A program made the position numbers and the translations under genes. Of a stretch of DNA of 60,518 nucleotides, positions 33,545-42,967 are shown one piece after another. This DNA is from Mastigamoeba balamuthi (lineage: Eukaryota; Evosea; Mastigamoebida; Mastigamoebidae). The notes under the pieces are model-generated. The model searched no databases, was not told where the DNA came from, and saw nothing but the letters and a program-made list of their open reading frames with translations. The DNA is taken from positions 174,687 to 235,204 of the forward strand of contig CACRSC010000037.1 in NCBI GenBank assembly GCA_902651635.1, in the 5' to 3' direction. The first letter of the stretch is position 1; each line of letters starts with the position of its first letter.

Positions 33545-34865
33545 AGCAGTTTACAAACTTCAACCCCTATGAAGTGATGCTCAAGTGAAAGACAGATGCA
33601 GTAAAAATATGACACCAATCGGATAAAAGTACTTTAATCGGAATACTCGCTGAGTACTCGTATACTCGTACTCACCAAAAAAAACTTGACGAGTACTCGC
33701 GAGTACTCGGTACTCGTCGGCAGCCCTACAGCGTGCCCGAGGTCGCCGAGGCCGTCCTCTGGGAGATCATCGTCTTCTCCCGCATCAACCATCCCAACAT
33801 CGTCAAGTATCTCGGCCACGACCTCTCCAAGCAGGCACGCGAACCCACGCCCCTCCTCAATCGCTGCCTTCCCGACGCTCACCCGCCGGAGAGTAGAACC
33901 AAATCCGGCTGTTCATGGAGTTCTACACGTAGACGCTGATGGGTCATCAGGAAGCGCAAGATGTCTGACAGGACCTGACGTTCGCCGAGATCGTCTCGTG
34001 GAGCTTCCAGATCGCCAAGGGCCTGCAGTACCTGCACTCGATGGACCCGCCGATCATTCACCGCGACCTCAAGGCCGACAACATCTTCGTGCTCACCGAC
34101 TCGAACGACCGCGTCCAGTCTTTCAAGATCGGTGAGCCCCCACGCAGCCACGCACCCCACTCACCCCCCCCCTCCTCGCAGGCGACTTCGACACGGCCAA
34201 GATCGTGGAGGTTGCCAAGATCACGCACACGAGGAACCTGGGGACGCCGGGCTACATGGCCCCGGAGATGTGCTGCCCGTCAGAGAAGGGCTACTCAGAC
34301 AAAGTCGACAGTTGCGTACCGCGCTCCTCGCAGCCCCCCCCGCACCGTGCCTGATCGCAGGTCGCGCGAGGCAGTATGGTCGTTCGGGATGCTGCTGAAC
34401 GAGATGATGCAGATGCAGCCGCCGTACCACGGCGAGACCCTGCAGACCAAGTACGACCTGCAGGCGAGCGGCACCAGGCCGGCGCTGGACCTCGACGCGC
34501 CCAGGCAGTACGAGCTCGCCCCGCTGATCGAGGTCTACGAGCAGTGCACCAACGGCAACCCCTCGGCGCGCCCCGCTGCCAAGAAGCTCGTCAAGAGGCT
34601 CGCCCAGATACTGATGCACCAGCACCAAGCAAGCACCACACCGGATCCGTCTCTCCCGTCGATTCTGCTATGGCAACAGCCCCCACGGGGCGGCATCTTA
34701 ATGCTACCGTACACCGCGCCGTTTAAGCTCCTCTGCTCTCTCCATGCGCCTCTGTTGCCTGGCGCCTTCCGGGTGCCCCCCACACGGCTCTGGCGCCATG
34801 CTGGGCGCTCCACAGCTCGCGTGCCGTTCGGCGATCGTTCGAAGCCCTGTGTGTCAGAGCGTACA

Positions 34866-34940
34866 GGAGATATTCTCCTGAGATAGTTGTGACGCCAAGG
34901 TACAGAAATATCCGCATCCCTGAAACTCCCCGCAGCGTGG
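34866..34940 (+). promoter_or_regulatory. Promoter-like motifs upstream of GT32b
   Basis: CAGGAGATATTCTCCTGAGA (about 34863-34882), itself a near palindrome, and CAGAAATATCCGCATCCC (about 34903-34920) precede the ATG at 34941. They match the GATAT-type elements seen at other gene starts in this window. Confidence 0.45.
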
Positions 34941-35993
34941 ATGGCGCGCCGCTCTCTTCTGGTGCCCCTCTGCGTGGTGACGTCGGTCGTGGGGCTCCTG
35001 TCCCTCTTCACCGCGCTCTCGGCGCCGCCCGTGCTGCCACCCGTGCCGCCGCCGCCCACCCCCGCGGCTGCCGACTGGTGGAAGGACCGCTGGCTGCTGC
35101 GCTGGATCGCGCGCCACCCCAACCCCGCGGCCGCCACGGGCTCCTGCGCGGGCGCCAAGTGCACGGGCACGCAGTACGTGCCGCGACGCGCGGCGCCGCG
35201 CAGGGCGCAGGAGATACCGCGGGTGATATGGAACACGTGGAAGTCGACGAGCATGGGGCCCGTGCAGCACAGGCTGCTGCGCAAGGCCGTCGACAACAAC
35301 CCCGACTACGAGTACGTGCTGTTCACCGACGAGGACTGCTGGGAGTTTGTGTGCAAGTACGCGGACGCGCGCACGCAGAGGGCGTACGAGCTGGTGAGGC
35401 CCGGGGCTGCCAAGGCTGACATATGGCGCCTGCTCGTCGTCTACCAGTACGGCGGCGTCTACACCGACACCGACTGCGTCATGGAGCGCCCGCTGAGCGG
35501 GGAGATCTGGCCCAACGCCTCGGTGGTGCTCAGCGTCGGGGTCGACGGGTACACGCCGCAGTGGCTGCTGGCGTACACGCCCAGGCACCCCATCATCCGC
35601 AGGGCCATCGAGAGGACTGTCGACAACGTGCTGGCGACCTACGCGGCCAAGAAGCACCTGTTTGTCACGGACCTCACGGGCCCCCAGGTCTACCACTTCA
35701 AGGCCGTGATTCCTTCGATCGTTGCCAACGGCTGCGTGCTGCCCAAGTCGGAGGTGGAGGTCCGCCCTGGGATGCAGCTGATGGCTATTGGCTCCTATTG
35801 CTACAACACAACATCGCTTGGTGTGGTCCAGCTTGTGCACGACGCCATGAACGGCGCTGTCGGCTTCAAGGACTATTCAATCCAGAAGGAGAAACAGCAG
35901 AATGGAGACAAGTATCACGACGACTTCAGGACCTTTGAGGCTCTTTTCACGAACGTCACAAATGTGTGCTCGGCAGTTAAGATATCCGAATAA
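34941..35993 (+). CDS. GT32-type glycosyltransferase (OCH1-like), copy b
   Basis: A single exon of 350 codons, paralogous to the gene at 22038. It has a signal anchor at residues about 5-25 (LLVPLCVVTSVVGLLSLFTA), a Pro-rich stem, then the same GT32 core with D-x-D in YTDTDC. From the WWKDRWLLRW motif to beyond the D-x-D the two genes differ at only about ten bases in 390, while the anchors and the last third are clearly diverged. It is GC-rich almost throughout. The stop TAA overlaps AATAAA (35989-35994), and transposon sequence begins within about 50 bp. It is convergent with the methyltransferase-GT8 gene, as copy a is with GT8a. Confidence 0.87.
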   Translation: MARRSLLVPLCVVTSVVGLLSLFTALSAPPVLPPVPPPPTPAAADWWKDRWLLRWIARHPNPAAATGSCAGAKCTGTQYVPRRAAPRRAQEIPRVIWNTWKSTSMGPVQHRLLRKAVDNNPDYEYVLFTDEDCWEFVCKYADARTQRAYELVRPGAAKADIWRLLVVYQYGGVYTDTDCVMERPLSGEIWPNASVVLSVGVDGYTPQWLLAYTPRHPIIRRAIERTVDNVLATYAAKKHLFVTDLTGPQVYHFKAVIPSIVANGCVLPKSEVEVRPGMQLMAIGSYCYNTTSLGVVQLVHDAMNGAVGFKDYSIQKEKQQNGDKYHDDFRTFEALFTNVTNVCSAVKISE

Positions 35994-35994
35994 A
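35989..35994 (+). terminator. AATAAA overlapping the GT32b stop codon
   Basis: The final codons GAA TAA followed by A form AATAAA across the stop, implying a very short 3' UTR. Confidence 0.5.
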
Positions 35995-36039
35995 CTCACC
36001 TTGCCTTTTTTGAGTTTGCTGGCACTTTTGAAAATCTCC

Positions 36040-37545
36040 CAGTAGTATATAGTTATGTGCCACCAGCACATACAGTATATATGCCACTGGCACATAGCTA
36101 TATACTGCTAGCACATAGCTTGTGCCACCAGACATAGGAAAAGTTCTGGCATAACCAATCTAACTCATCTCTCAGCACACTACTGCAGCAGTACAGGCAA
36201 GCAATGATGACTGGGGCATGCCAGCAGTACAAGGACGCTGTTATGCATGCCTCTATCAACACTATTTCCACCCTGACCAAGAACAGAGTCATTCTGACCA
36301 CGGAGGAGACAGTTCAGGAAATGACCAACTACCTGAAGCTATTGTACTTTATCATGTCATTCTGGGACCTGAAAGAGAACAAAAAGAGCAGAATGCAGGC
36401 ATGATGCTAGCTGCTGTTAGGACTGAGGTGTATCACCTCAGCAAGAGGAAGCATGTTGCAAATGGCCCCAAAGCCATGCTGAACACAGTAAGAAGCATTA
36501 AGAACAAGAGCAAGAAAGACAAGCACACCAGCAAGGGAATGTCTTCCACATCTGAGGATAAGGTTGAGAGCTCCAGCTCCAGCTCTGAGTTCATTAATAA
36601 GCTGGATAGCAAGAAGGTGAAGAAGTGCATCAGGGATAATGATAACCAAGAGGAGCACAGGGAGAAGACAATGATGCACAAGAGAACAGGGAAAGTGACA
36701 AGAAGTACATGCCTCAAGCTGCCCAGCTCAGCATGTTATTCTTCTCATTCATCTATGAAGATCCAGTGGTCTTATGCTTCTATTGCATCAGCTCCAGCAG
36801 CAGCAGCAGCAGCAGCACCAGACCACCAGATGCTTCTGGGGCTCTAGCAAAGCCCATGTAGTGGTCTGAGTTGTCTACAGAGGCCTGGAATGACATCACT
36901 ATTAACACCATGAGTCTTCAGAAGGCCTGCACAGTCCTGTGCCAGGCAGTCACCAATGCTGTACTGTATGTTAATATTTATACAATTTATCTGCTGATGG
37001 TACATTGCACTAAAGTAATGAAACCACAGAAACAGCACAAGAAGGCTATACTTTAGCACTGCAGAATGTCAAGTTCCTCACTGCACATATGAAGGACCTG
37101 GATGCACTGTACCAGACAGCTCAGAAGAAGGTGCAGCATTTAAGAAAGAGCTACTGAGAGTGATCAATGACCTGTACAAGCAACATGTGATTGTTGTAAA
37201 TGTTGAAAAGCCAGAACAAGGGGCATATGAAGCAGCTAGAGCTTCTTAAATCTGAGTGTACCAATTGGAGTACAAGTCCCTCAAGGGTAGCAGCACCACT
37301 TCTCGCAAGCACAATGTGCTTACTTCTCACCCTGCATCTGGAACTCCTTATGACGGGCCCCATATCTCAGGCCTACTCATGCGAAATCATGCACAATTTT
37401 GGATACATATCCACATATAGGCATCCTGAACGTGCTGTCAAGCACAGGCAATTCCGAGCTTAGTTTACAATGCACAATGTGTTTTTTTCCAGAGGTGAAA
37501 ACTGCCAGCAGAGACCACCATTTTCTGAGGAATTCCTACCCATCA
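36040..37545 (+). mobile_element. Truncated, inverted copy C of the palindrome-intron element
   Basis: The right end (37480-37545) is the reverse complement of the left end of copies A and B, finishing GGAATTCCTACCCATCA. Internal parts match their minus-strand genes but read on plus here: LTKNRVILTTEETVQEMTNY, PKAMLNTVRSIKNKSKKDKH, DNQEEHREK, and a decayed coiled-coil exon at about 37140-37330. The left part ends in an intron full of TGCCACTGGCA palindromes right behind GT32b; no left terminal repeat is visible, so the copy is truncated. 188 bp separate it from the target duplication of copy A. Confidence 0.7.
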
Positions 37546-37733
37546 GTTCAGCATAATGATGAGGGCAGCACCATCACAAACGAGGATATCTCTCTGCTGC
37601 CACTCATGAAGAGAGTGTCAGCAGTACCATCAGAAGCTGTACAAGCACAGATAGCAGCAATGACAGCACAGGCAGCACCAGCAGCAGCAGCAGGACCATC
37701 AGATGAACATGGAAATGAGATCAATTACACCCA

Positions 37734-37743
37734 GGAGCTCATC
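37734..37743. repeat. Left target-site duplication of copy A (GGAGCTCATC)
   Basis: Ten bases directly before the left terminal repeat. They match GGAGCTTATC at 50861-50870 after the right terminal repeat, with one mismatch. Confidence 0.8.
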
Positions 37744-38173
37744 TGATGGGCAGGAATTCCCCCGAAAAAGGTGTTATCTGCCAGCAGTTTTCATCTCTTA
37801 GAAAAAACATGCCATGCATTGTGAAGTAAGCTCGGAATTGACTGTGCCTTACAACACGAGCAGAAGGCCAATAAGCGAGTGTGTACACAAAATCGCACAT
37901 GATTCTGCATGGGCAGTGTGAGAACTGGGGCCTGGAACAAGGGGGTTATAAGTTGGCAGTTATGTTAGTAGTTATTGTCACCAGCACATACTGTGTCACC
38001 GACATATAGCATATGCTGCTGGCATACAAAGTGAGAGATGGCAGAGAGAGTGATGTGCATTGATGCTGATGCATGTGTCATACAATTTTGGGTGCAAAAT
38101 ATGTAGAGAACAATTGCTTTTATTTGGAGGACAAAGCAATTGAGAAGGGCAAGGCATGAGTAACAGAGAGCAC

Positions 38174-38676
38174 TCAGAAGATGGGTGAGAGTGTCTCAGC
38201 ACGTGGGAGTGTCTGCTGCACCATTGGCAGACCCAATGCAGGGTGAGCAGGATGAGAGGTGGGCACTTTGTGCTTGGAGGAAGTGGTGCTGGTGCCCTTC
38301 AGGGACTCGTACTTCCTCCAATTGGCACACTCGGACTTGAGAAGCTCCAGCTGCTCCTTGAGTCCCTCATTCTGGCACTTCAACATTGCAATGAGCATGT
38401 GCTGCTCGTGCAGGTTGTTGGTCACCCTGAGCTGCTCTTTCTTGTATGTGGCGATCTTCTCCTTCAACTTGGCCCTGGCAGCCTTCAAGCCTTTGATGAT
38501 CTGGTCCTGCTGCTGTGCTGGAATGAGGAGACCTGGTCCAGCAGCAGAGGTGATATTGGCAGTCAGCCTCTTCACCTCGTTCTGAGATTTCTGATTCAGT
38601 GCTACCAGGTCCTTTGTACATGTGCTAGGGGACTGTATGGACTGCAGTGCTGACTGCAGAGCCTCCTCACACTCTT
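38174..38676 (-). CDS. Element gene 1, coiled-coil exon (copy A)
   Basis: The exon follows an acceptor AAACCACAG (38685-38677). It encodes KECEEALQSALQSIQSPSTC, then a long heptad region (QQQDQIIKGLKAARAKLKEK, KEQLRVTNNLHEQHMLIAML, LKEQLELLKSECANWRKYES) and a Ser/Thr/Pro tail ending in TGA. The same exon is at 42449-42931 in copy B and, decayed, at 37.1-37.3 kb in copy C. It is unrecognised; probably a structural or DNA-binding accessory protein of the transposon. Confidence 0.5.
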
Positions 38677-38786
38677 TCTGTGGTTTAACAACGATTAGTG
38701 CTAGTTGTTGCTGTCAAATATTTATGTGCCAGCGGTATATAATTGTATGCCACTGGCATTTAAAATGTGAGTTAATAAGGAAAGGG

Positions 38787-40810
38787 AATTCAACATACTG
38801 TGTTGCTCATGGCCTGGCACAGGGCTGTGTGAGCATCCTGGAGACTCATGGCATCAATGTCGTTGTTGTCCCAGGCCTTCATGGGCTGCTGACTGAGACC
38901 ACCACGTGCACTTCGCTGGAGCACCAGGGGCCCTAAGCATCTCGTGGTCTGCTGGTGCTGCTGGTGCTGCTGCTGCTGGCTCAGGCGTTGTTGCCTGCCT
39001 GTACTGCTGCAGCAGTGAGCTGAAAAGCGAGTTAGACTGGTTTTGCTGGTGTCTTTTTCTATATACTGGTGGTATAGGCTATGTGCCACCAGCATATAGT
39101 TATATGCCACTGGCGTATAGCTATGTGCCAGTGGCATATGCATGTGCTGCTGGCATAAAGCTATATGCTGGCAGCACATAAACGAAAAGTAACAGTAAAC
39201 TCATAAAATGATTAAAGCAATTGAAATACGAGTAAAAGACAGAGGAAATTCGTACAAATTGATCGTGCCCTCACTGTTGCACAGGATGAAGTCGACATAG
39301 AAGTACTGCCATGCTGTTAGCACAACAGGGTGCCTTACAGCACAGGGGATGCTGATCACCATGTTCTTCTTCTGCATGCCAGCCACTGAAAATGCTGGGT
39401 TGAGGATGAGGCAGCTTAACTGCTTCTTCATGCTGGTATTGACTGGAATGATGAGGTTAAGGAGAATGATGAGAGTCCACTTCACATAGGCCCAGTACGC
39501 ACTGCCGGACTGCAGCAACATGGCCCATTTGCCAGATTCCATGCGGCAAACGTCCCAGAAGTACATGTCACACAGGCCCATGTGATGGAGGCCTGTCACA
39601 AGGCATGGGACAGTCATTGACCTGATCACTGGCAGGTATGTTCCAGTCTGTTTCAATTGAGTCAGACATTAGAATTGAGAATGAAGAGCATACTGCTCTG
39701 GTACTGACTTTCTTGGGAATCGTGCTGCTATCCATGGTAGTGTCTCCAGGGCGTGGTGAGGGTATAAGGCCATGAGGTCAGCCCATTCGTGCTCGGAGCA
39801 CTCTGCTGGGTGATCCACCACACAGGGGTCCATGGCAGTAACCTGCTGCCTGGTGCACATCCCAGCACCCTGGAATTCCCCCCAGTCACAGGAAGCTAAG
39901 GAAGCTGGCCAGAGCCAGGGCTTCTGCCATGGCTGGAGCTCCCTGGTACCAGAGGAAGCAGGCCATTCCACGTTTCGGTCCTGCATGCTGGTGGCAGCAC
40001 TAGGGGCCCCCCCACTGTAGCTGTCATCCTCGTCCTCCTGGTCCTGTTGCTCATTCCCCACGTTCTCCTTCGGCTCGTCCTGCTGCTCAGCCTCTGCATT
40101 TTCCTGCCGCTCAGCATCACTGTCCTGCTGCTCAGTCTTCTTGTTCTGCTTCATCAGCTGCTCATTTGCCTTCTCTGGCTCACTGTCCTGCTGCTGGGGG
40201 CTCAGGAGACAGCTCGGGCTCAACAGCTGATGCTGCTGCTGCTGCCATGGCCTCACGTTGAACTGGGGCTGCAGGAGTGGTCGTGGAAACCACTTCTATA
40301 ACAGTAATAATGTCAGGTTGTAAAGAAATGCAGTGCCAGTGATTGTACTGGCAGCAAAAAGTTATGTGACAGCGGCATATAATTATGTACCAGTGACATA
40401 AAAATATATGCCAGCAGTATAATAACCAGCATAAGTATGTGCCGGTGGCATATACTATGTACTGCTGGCACTGCTGCCAGTACAGAATTAAACTGCCAGC
40501 ACATAGCATGTGCCGGCAGATGATTGTGTGTTTGAAAAGGGAAGAACTCACCAGAATGGCATGTCATTGAGGCCTGCAGTGCAGGGGCTTGATTGGAGGA
40601 TGTAGACACACCCAGCCTCTTGCACTCATGCTGCACAACATGGCATATATACTGTTGGTATAGGGCAATATTCAACTTGAAACTCGGTGGGCTGGGAATG
40701 ATTGAGAAGAAGAATGAGTAGGAGTGGAGTAAATGTGGTTACATACCTCAGGCTTCTTCTTCTTGGGGGTGCTTGGCACAGATGGTGTGATTAACATTGG
40801 CTTGTAGGAC
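38787..40810 (-). CDS. Element gene 1, upstream exons (copy A)
   Basis: Reading on the minus strand from about 40810: an exon ending STPKKKKPE; an exon PTEF...YQQY...ECKRL; then after a 255-nt palindrome-filled intron (GTGAGT donor near 40551, TATAG acceptor near 40297) a Gln/Glu/Asp-rich exon (EQQDSDAERQENAEAEQQDE) leading to HEWADLMALYPHHALETLPW; then an exon LVTGLHHMGLCDMYFWDV...MKKQLSCLILNPAFSVAGMQ, ending before another palindrome-filled intron (39183-39020). None of this matches a family I know. Small frame breaks exist, so this copy is decayed. Confidence 0.45.
39020..39185. repeat. Palindrome-filled intron (example cluster)
   Basis: Eight or so tandem-like imperfect palindromes such as ATATGCCACTGGCGTAT and GTGCCAGTGGCATATG. 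On the minus strand the block lies between a coding exon and a TTTTCAG acceptor. Similar clusters are at 36045-36125, 37970-38030, 38725-38765, 40340-40515, 42965-43030, 44490-44650, 47550-47610, 48635-48700 and 50610-50720. Confidence 0.85.
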
Positions 40811-40879
40811 AACCCAAACAATTTTTGATAATGATGTCATCTGCTGCTGGTACATAATATCTGCTGGCAGCACAGCTGC

Positions 40880-41560
40880 GAGCATAGCAGTGATGGAAGC
40901 CAAAGATGGCACCTGGCCTATTCGCAGCAAGTACATGTGCACAAGGCTCACCTGGGCCCAGCCAACATTCCAGACAGCGACCCAGTTGGCCCAGACCTGT
41001 TTCATGTTAGGGAACTCAAGGCCCAGGTCAGGAACCTCAGACAACAGAACAGGCAGCTCAGCACTCAGCTGAAGGTGTACAAGGGCATCGATAGACAGAA
41101 TCCAGCACAGGTATGTGCTGCAAAACACAAGCTGCAGAGTGCCATGGAACCCACAGGGCTGAAGGAGGCCACGTTTCCTCAGTACATTGCTGTACTGAGG
41201 CAGACAATGCTCAGCTAAATGCTCGTTCTGTGCTCTCTTCTGGGCTACAAGGACACAGCCCCTGACAACGACCTGGTCATGTGTGTGCTCACCATATACG
41301 TCATCTGTGTGTGCAGCTATTCACAGAGAAAGAACGTGCACTTCAGCATGTTGCTTTCCAGCTGTCTGTGGAGCCATACAACTCCTACAGCCATATGAGA
41401 CCTGTTTCACCAGCTTCGACTCATGTACAATCACAAAACAATGATGAATAGTAGCAGTAGGAAGTGGTTTCCAGCATCTGGACAGGCATGCCACGATGCT
41501 GCATAGTGTGGTGTAAGGGGAAATAGTACCCAATGATGATTACCCCAAGAGTGTGCAGTT
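40880..41560 (+). pseudogene. Element gene 2 (plus strand), coiled-coil and core exon, copy A
   Basis: It encodes DSDPVGPDLFHVRELKAQVR, NLRQQNRQLSTQLKVYKGID and EEATFPQYIAVLRQTM-like sequence, then is cut by TAA at 41216 where copy B has TTA. Beyond the stop the frame continues GYKDTAPDNDLVMCVLTIYV. Copy B has the same exon uninterrupted. This is the strongest candidate for the element's own transposase in part. Confidence 0.55.
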
Positions 41561-41699
41561 GGACACACTTCTCACACTTGCAGTACGTTGTTACATTAGT
41601 ATTCCTATGTGCTGCCAGCAGATAATTATATCTGTTGAAAGCATGAAGATTTTCAGAATGAAAACACAGAGATTATTTGTTGCTATCAACACTCCTCTT

Positions 41700-42169
41700 C
41701 GTGTATTTCTTTGGCCAGTTCAGCTGTGAATGTTGTGATTGCCTCCTTGACATCTTGGTAGACAGTTTCTGAGCCTACATAGTCCCACGTTTGTTTGCAG
41801 ACTGCTGGCTGCATAACAGCCCACAATGGTCAGGCAGAGAAGCCAGATGATGAAGACCAGGTCGAAGTCCTTGATGATCCAGGGGAAGGGAATGTAGCTG
41901 AGCAAGACATCCACGCAGTTAACAAAGTTGAACAGCTTCCTGTAGAGCTCGATATGTGGCACACAGGCCTTCACCTTGCTCCACAGGAATGCCCGCAGAT
42001 GGCCAGCAGTGGCCTTTGCTCCAGGTCCCTCATGATCGAGAATGCGGCAAATGAGAACGTCCTTATTGCCCATGCCAGAAGCCAAGAGCTTGCTCTTGAG
42101 ATGCTCAACCAAATCCTCCTTCTTCCAAGCCTTCAGCTCAGTCAGGCGGGTCTCCTCCCACTCCTTGTC
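41700..42169 (-). pseudogene. Element gene 3: SAP-like exon interrupted by copy B
   Basis: On the minus strand the exon reads from an acceptor CCTGTCAG at about 45883, is broken by copy B, and resumes at 42169 as WEETRLTELKAWKKEDLVEH then LKSKLLASGMGNKDVLICRI. The pattern L...kkeDLvehLk..ll.sGmGnKdvLi.RIL fits a SAP-type DNA-binding motif. It continues with a hydrophobic segment FIIWLLCLTIVGC. Copy B and one 10-bp duplication account for the break exactly. Confidence 0.6.
42160..42169. repeat. Left target-site duplication of copy B (ACTCCTTGTC)
   Basis: Ten bases identical to 45862-45871 on the other side of copy B. Confidence 0.95.
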
Positions 42170-42448
42170 TGATGGGCAGGAATTCCCCCAAAAAAGGTGT
42201 TATATGCCGGCAGTTTTCGTCTCTTGGAAAAAACGCACCGTGTGTTGTGAGGTAAGCTTGGTGGTTATGTTGGTGGTTATTGTCGCTGGCATATAAAGTG
42301 AGAAAAGGCAGAGAGAGTGATGTGCTTTGATGCTGATGCACATGTCATGTAATGTGAAGAGAACAATTGCTTTTATTTGAAGAACAAAGCAATTGAGAAG
42401 GGCAAGGCATGAGTGATAGAGAGCACTCAGGAGATGGGTGAGAGTGTC

Positions 42449-42931
42449 TCAGCACGTGGGAGTATCTGCACCATTGGCTGACCCAGATGCAGGGTGAGCA
42501 GGGTGAGAGGTGGGCACTTTGCGCTTGGAGGAAGTGGTGCTGGTGCCCTTGAGGGACTCGTACTCCCTCCAATTGGCATGCTCGGACTTGAGAAGCTCCA
42601 GCTGCTCCTTGAGCCCCTCGTTCTGGCTCTTCAACATTGCAATGAGCACGTGCTGCTCATGCAGCTCGTTGGTCACCCTGACCTGCTTCTTCTTATATGT
42701 GGCGATCTTCTCCTTCAACTTGGCCCTGGCAGCCTCCAAGCCCTTGATGATCTGGTCCTGCTGCTGTGCTGGAACGAGGAGACCTGGTGCAGCAGCAGAG
42801 GCGATTTCAGCAGTCAGCCTCTTCACCTCGTCCTGAGATTTCTGATTCAGTGCTATCAGGTCCTTTGCACGTTCGCCGAGGAACTGTATTGACTGCAGTG
42901 CTGCCTGCAGAGCCTTCTCTTTCTCTTTCTG
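42449..42931 (-). CDS. Element gene 1, coiled-coil exon (copy B)
   Basis: Equivalent to 38174-38676: an acceptor, then KEKEKALQAALQSIQFLGER, the same heptad region (ARAKLKEKIATYKKKQVRVT) and the same SHPAHPASG tail, with a slightly earlier end. Differences between the copies are mostly conservative, which suggests the exon was under selection before duplication. Confidence 0.5.
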   Translation of the reverse strand, partial: QKEKEKALQAALQSIQFLGERAKDLIALNQKSQDEVKRLTAEIASAAAPGLLVPAQQQDQIIKGLEAARAKLKEKIATYKKKQVRVTNELHEQHVLIAMLKSQNEGLKEQLELLKSEHANWREYESLKGTSTTSSKRKVPTSHPAHPASGSANGADTPTC

Positions 42932-42967
42932 TGGTATACAATGATTAGTGGAGGTTGTGTCAAATAG

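Larger units (their letters stand above)
29564..33728 (+). mobile_element. hAT-family DNA transposon, full length
   Basis: The element starts and ends with inverted copies of TAGGGCTGCCGACGAGTA and is flanked by a perfect 8-bp duplication CAGCGTGC (29556-29563 and 33729-33736), the size made by hAT transposases. Subterminal DNA on both sides is rich in GAGTACTCGT palindromes, probable transposase-binding sites. Inside are a 1.2-kb minisatellite and a BED-hAT transposase gene. Total length is 4,165 bp. It sits within the kinase domain of the MIT-kinase gene. Confidence 0.95.
27931..34886 (+). pseudogene. MIT-domain protein kinase (TKL-like), broken by hAT insertion and stop codons
   Basis: The 5' part (27931-29563) starts MEAAQAHTHWQSATELVKKA, an MIT-like helical domain, then a probable intron at about 28075-28169, a Ser/Pro/Gln-rich region, a second helical segment and the start of a kinase domain (GGGGSGATIYRCTCHGLTFA, AAKIL with the ATP Lys). 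The frame contains TAG at 28726 and TAG at 28918. After the transposon (33737 on) the kinase resumes: [38 protein letters not shown] (DFG variant), [25 protein letters not shown]. Further TAG and TGA stops lie near 33930 and 33971. The catalytic residues are otherwise recognisable, so the gene died recently. The exact 3' end is uncertain. GT32b begins just downstream. Confidence 0.8.
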
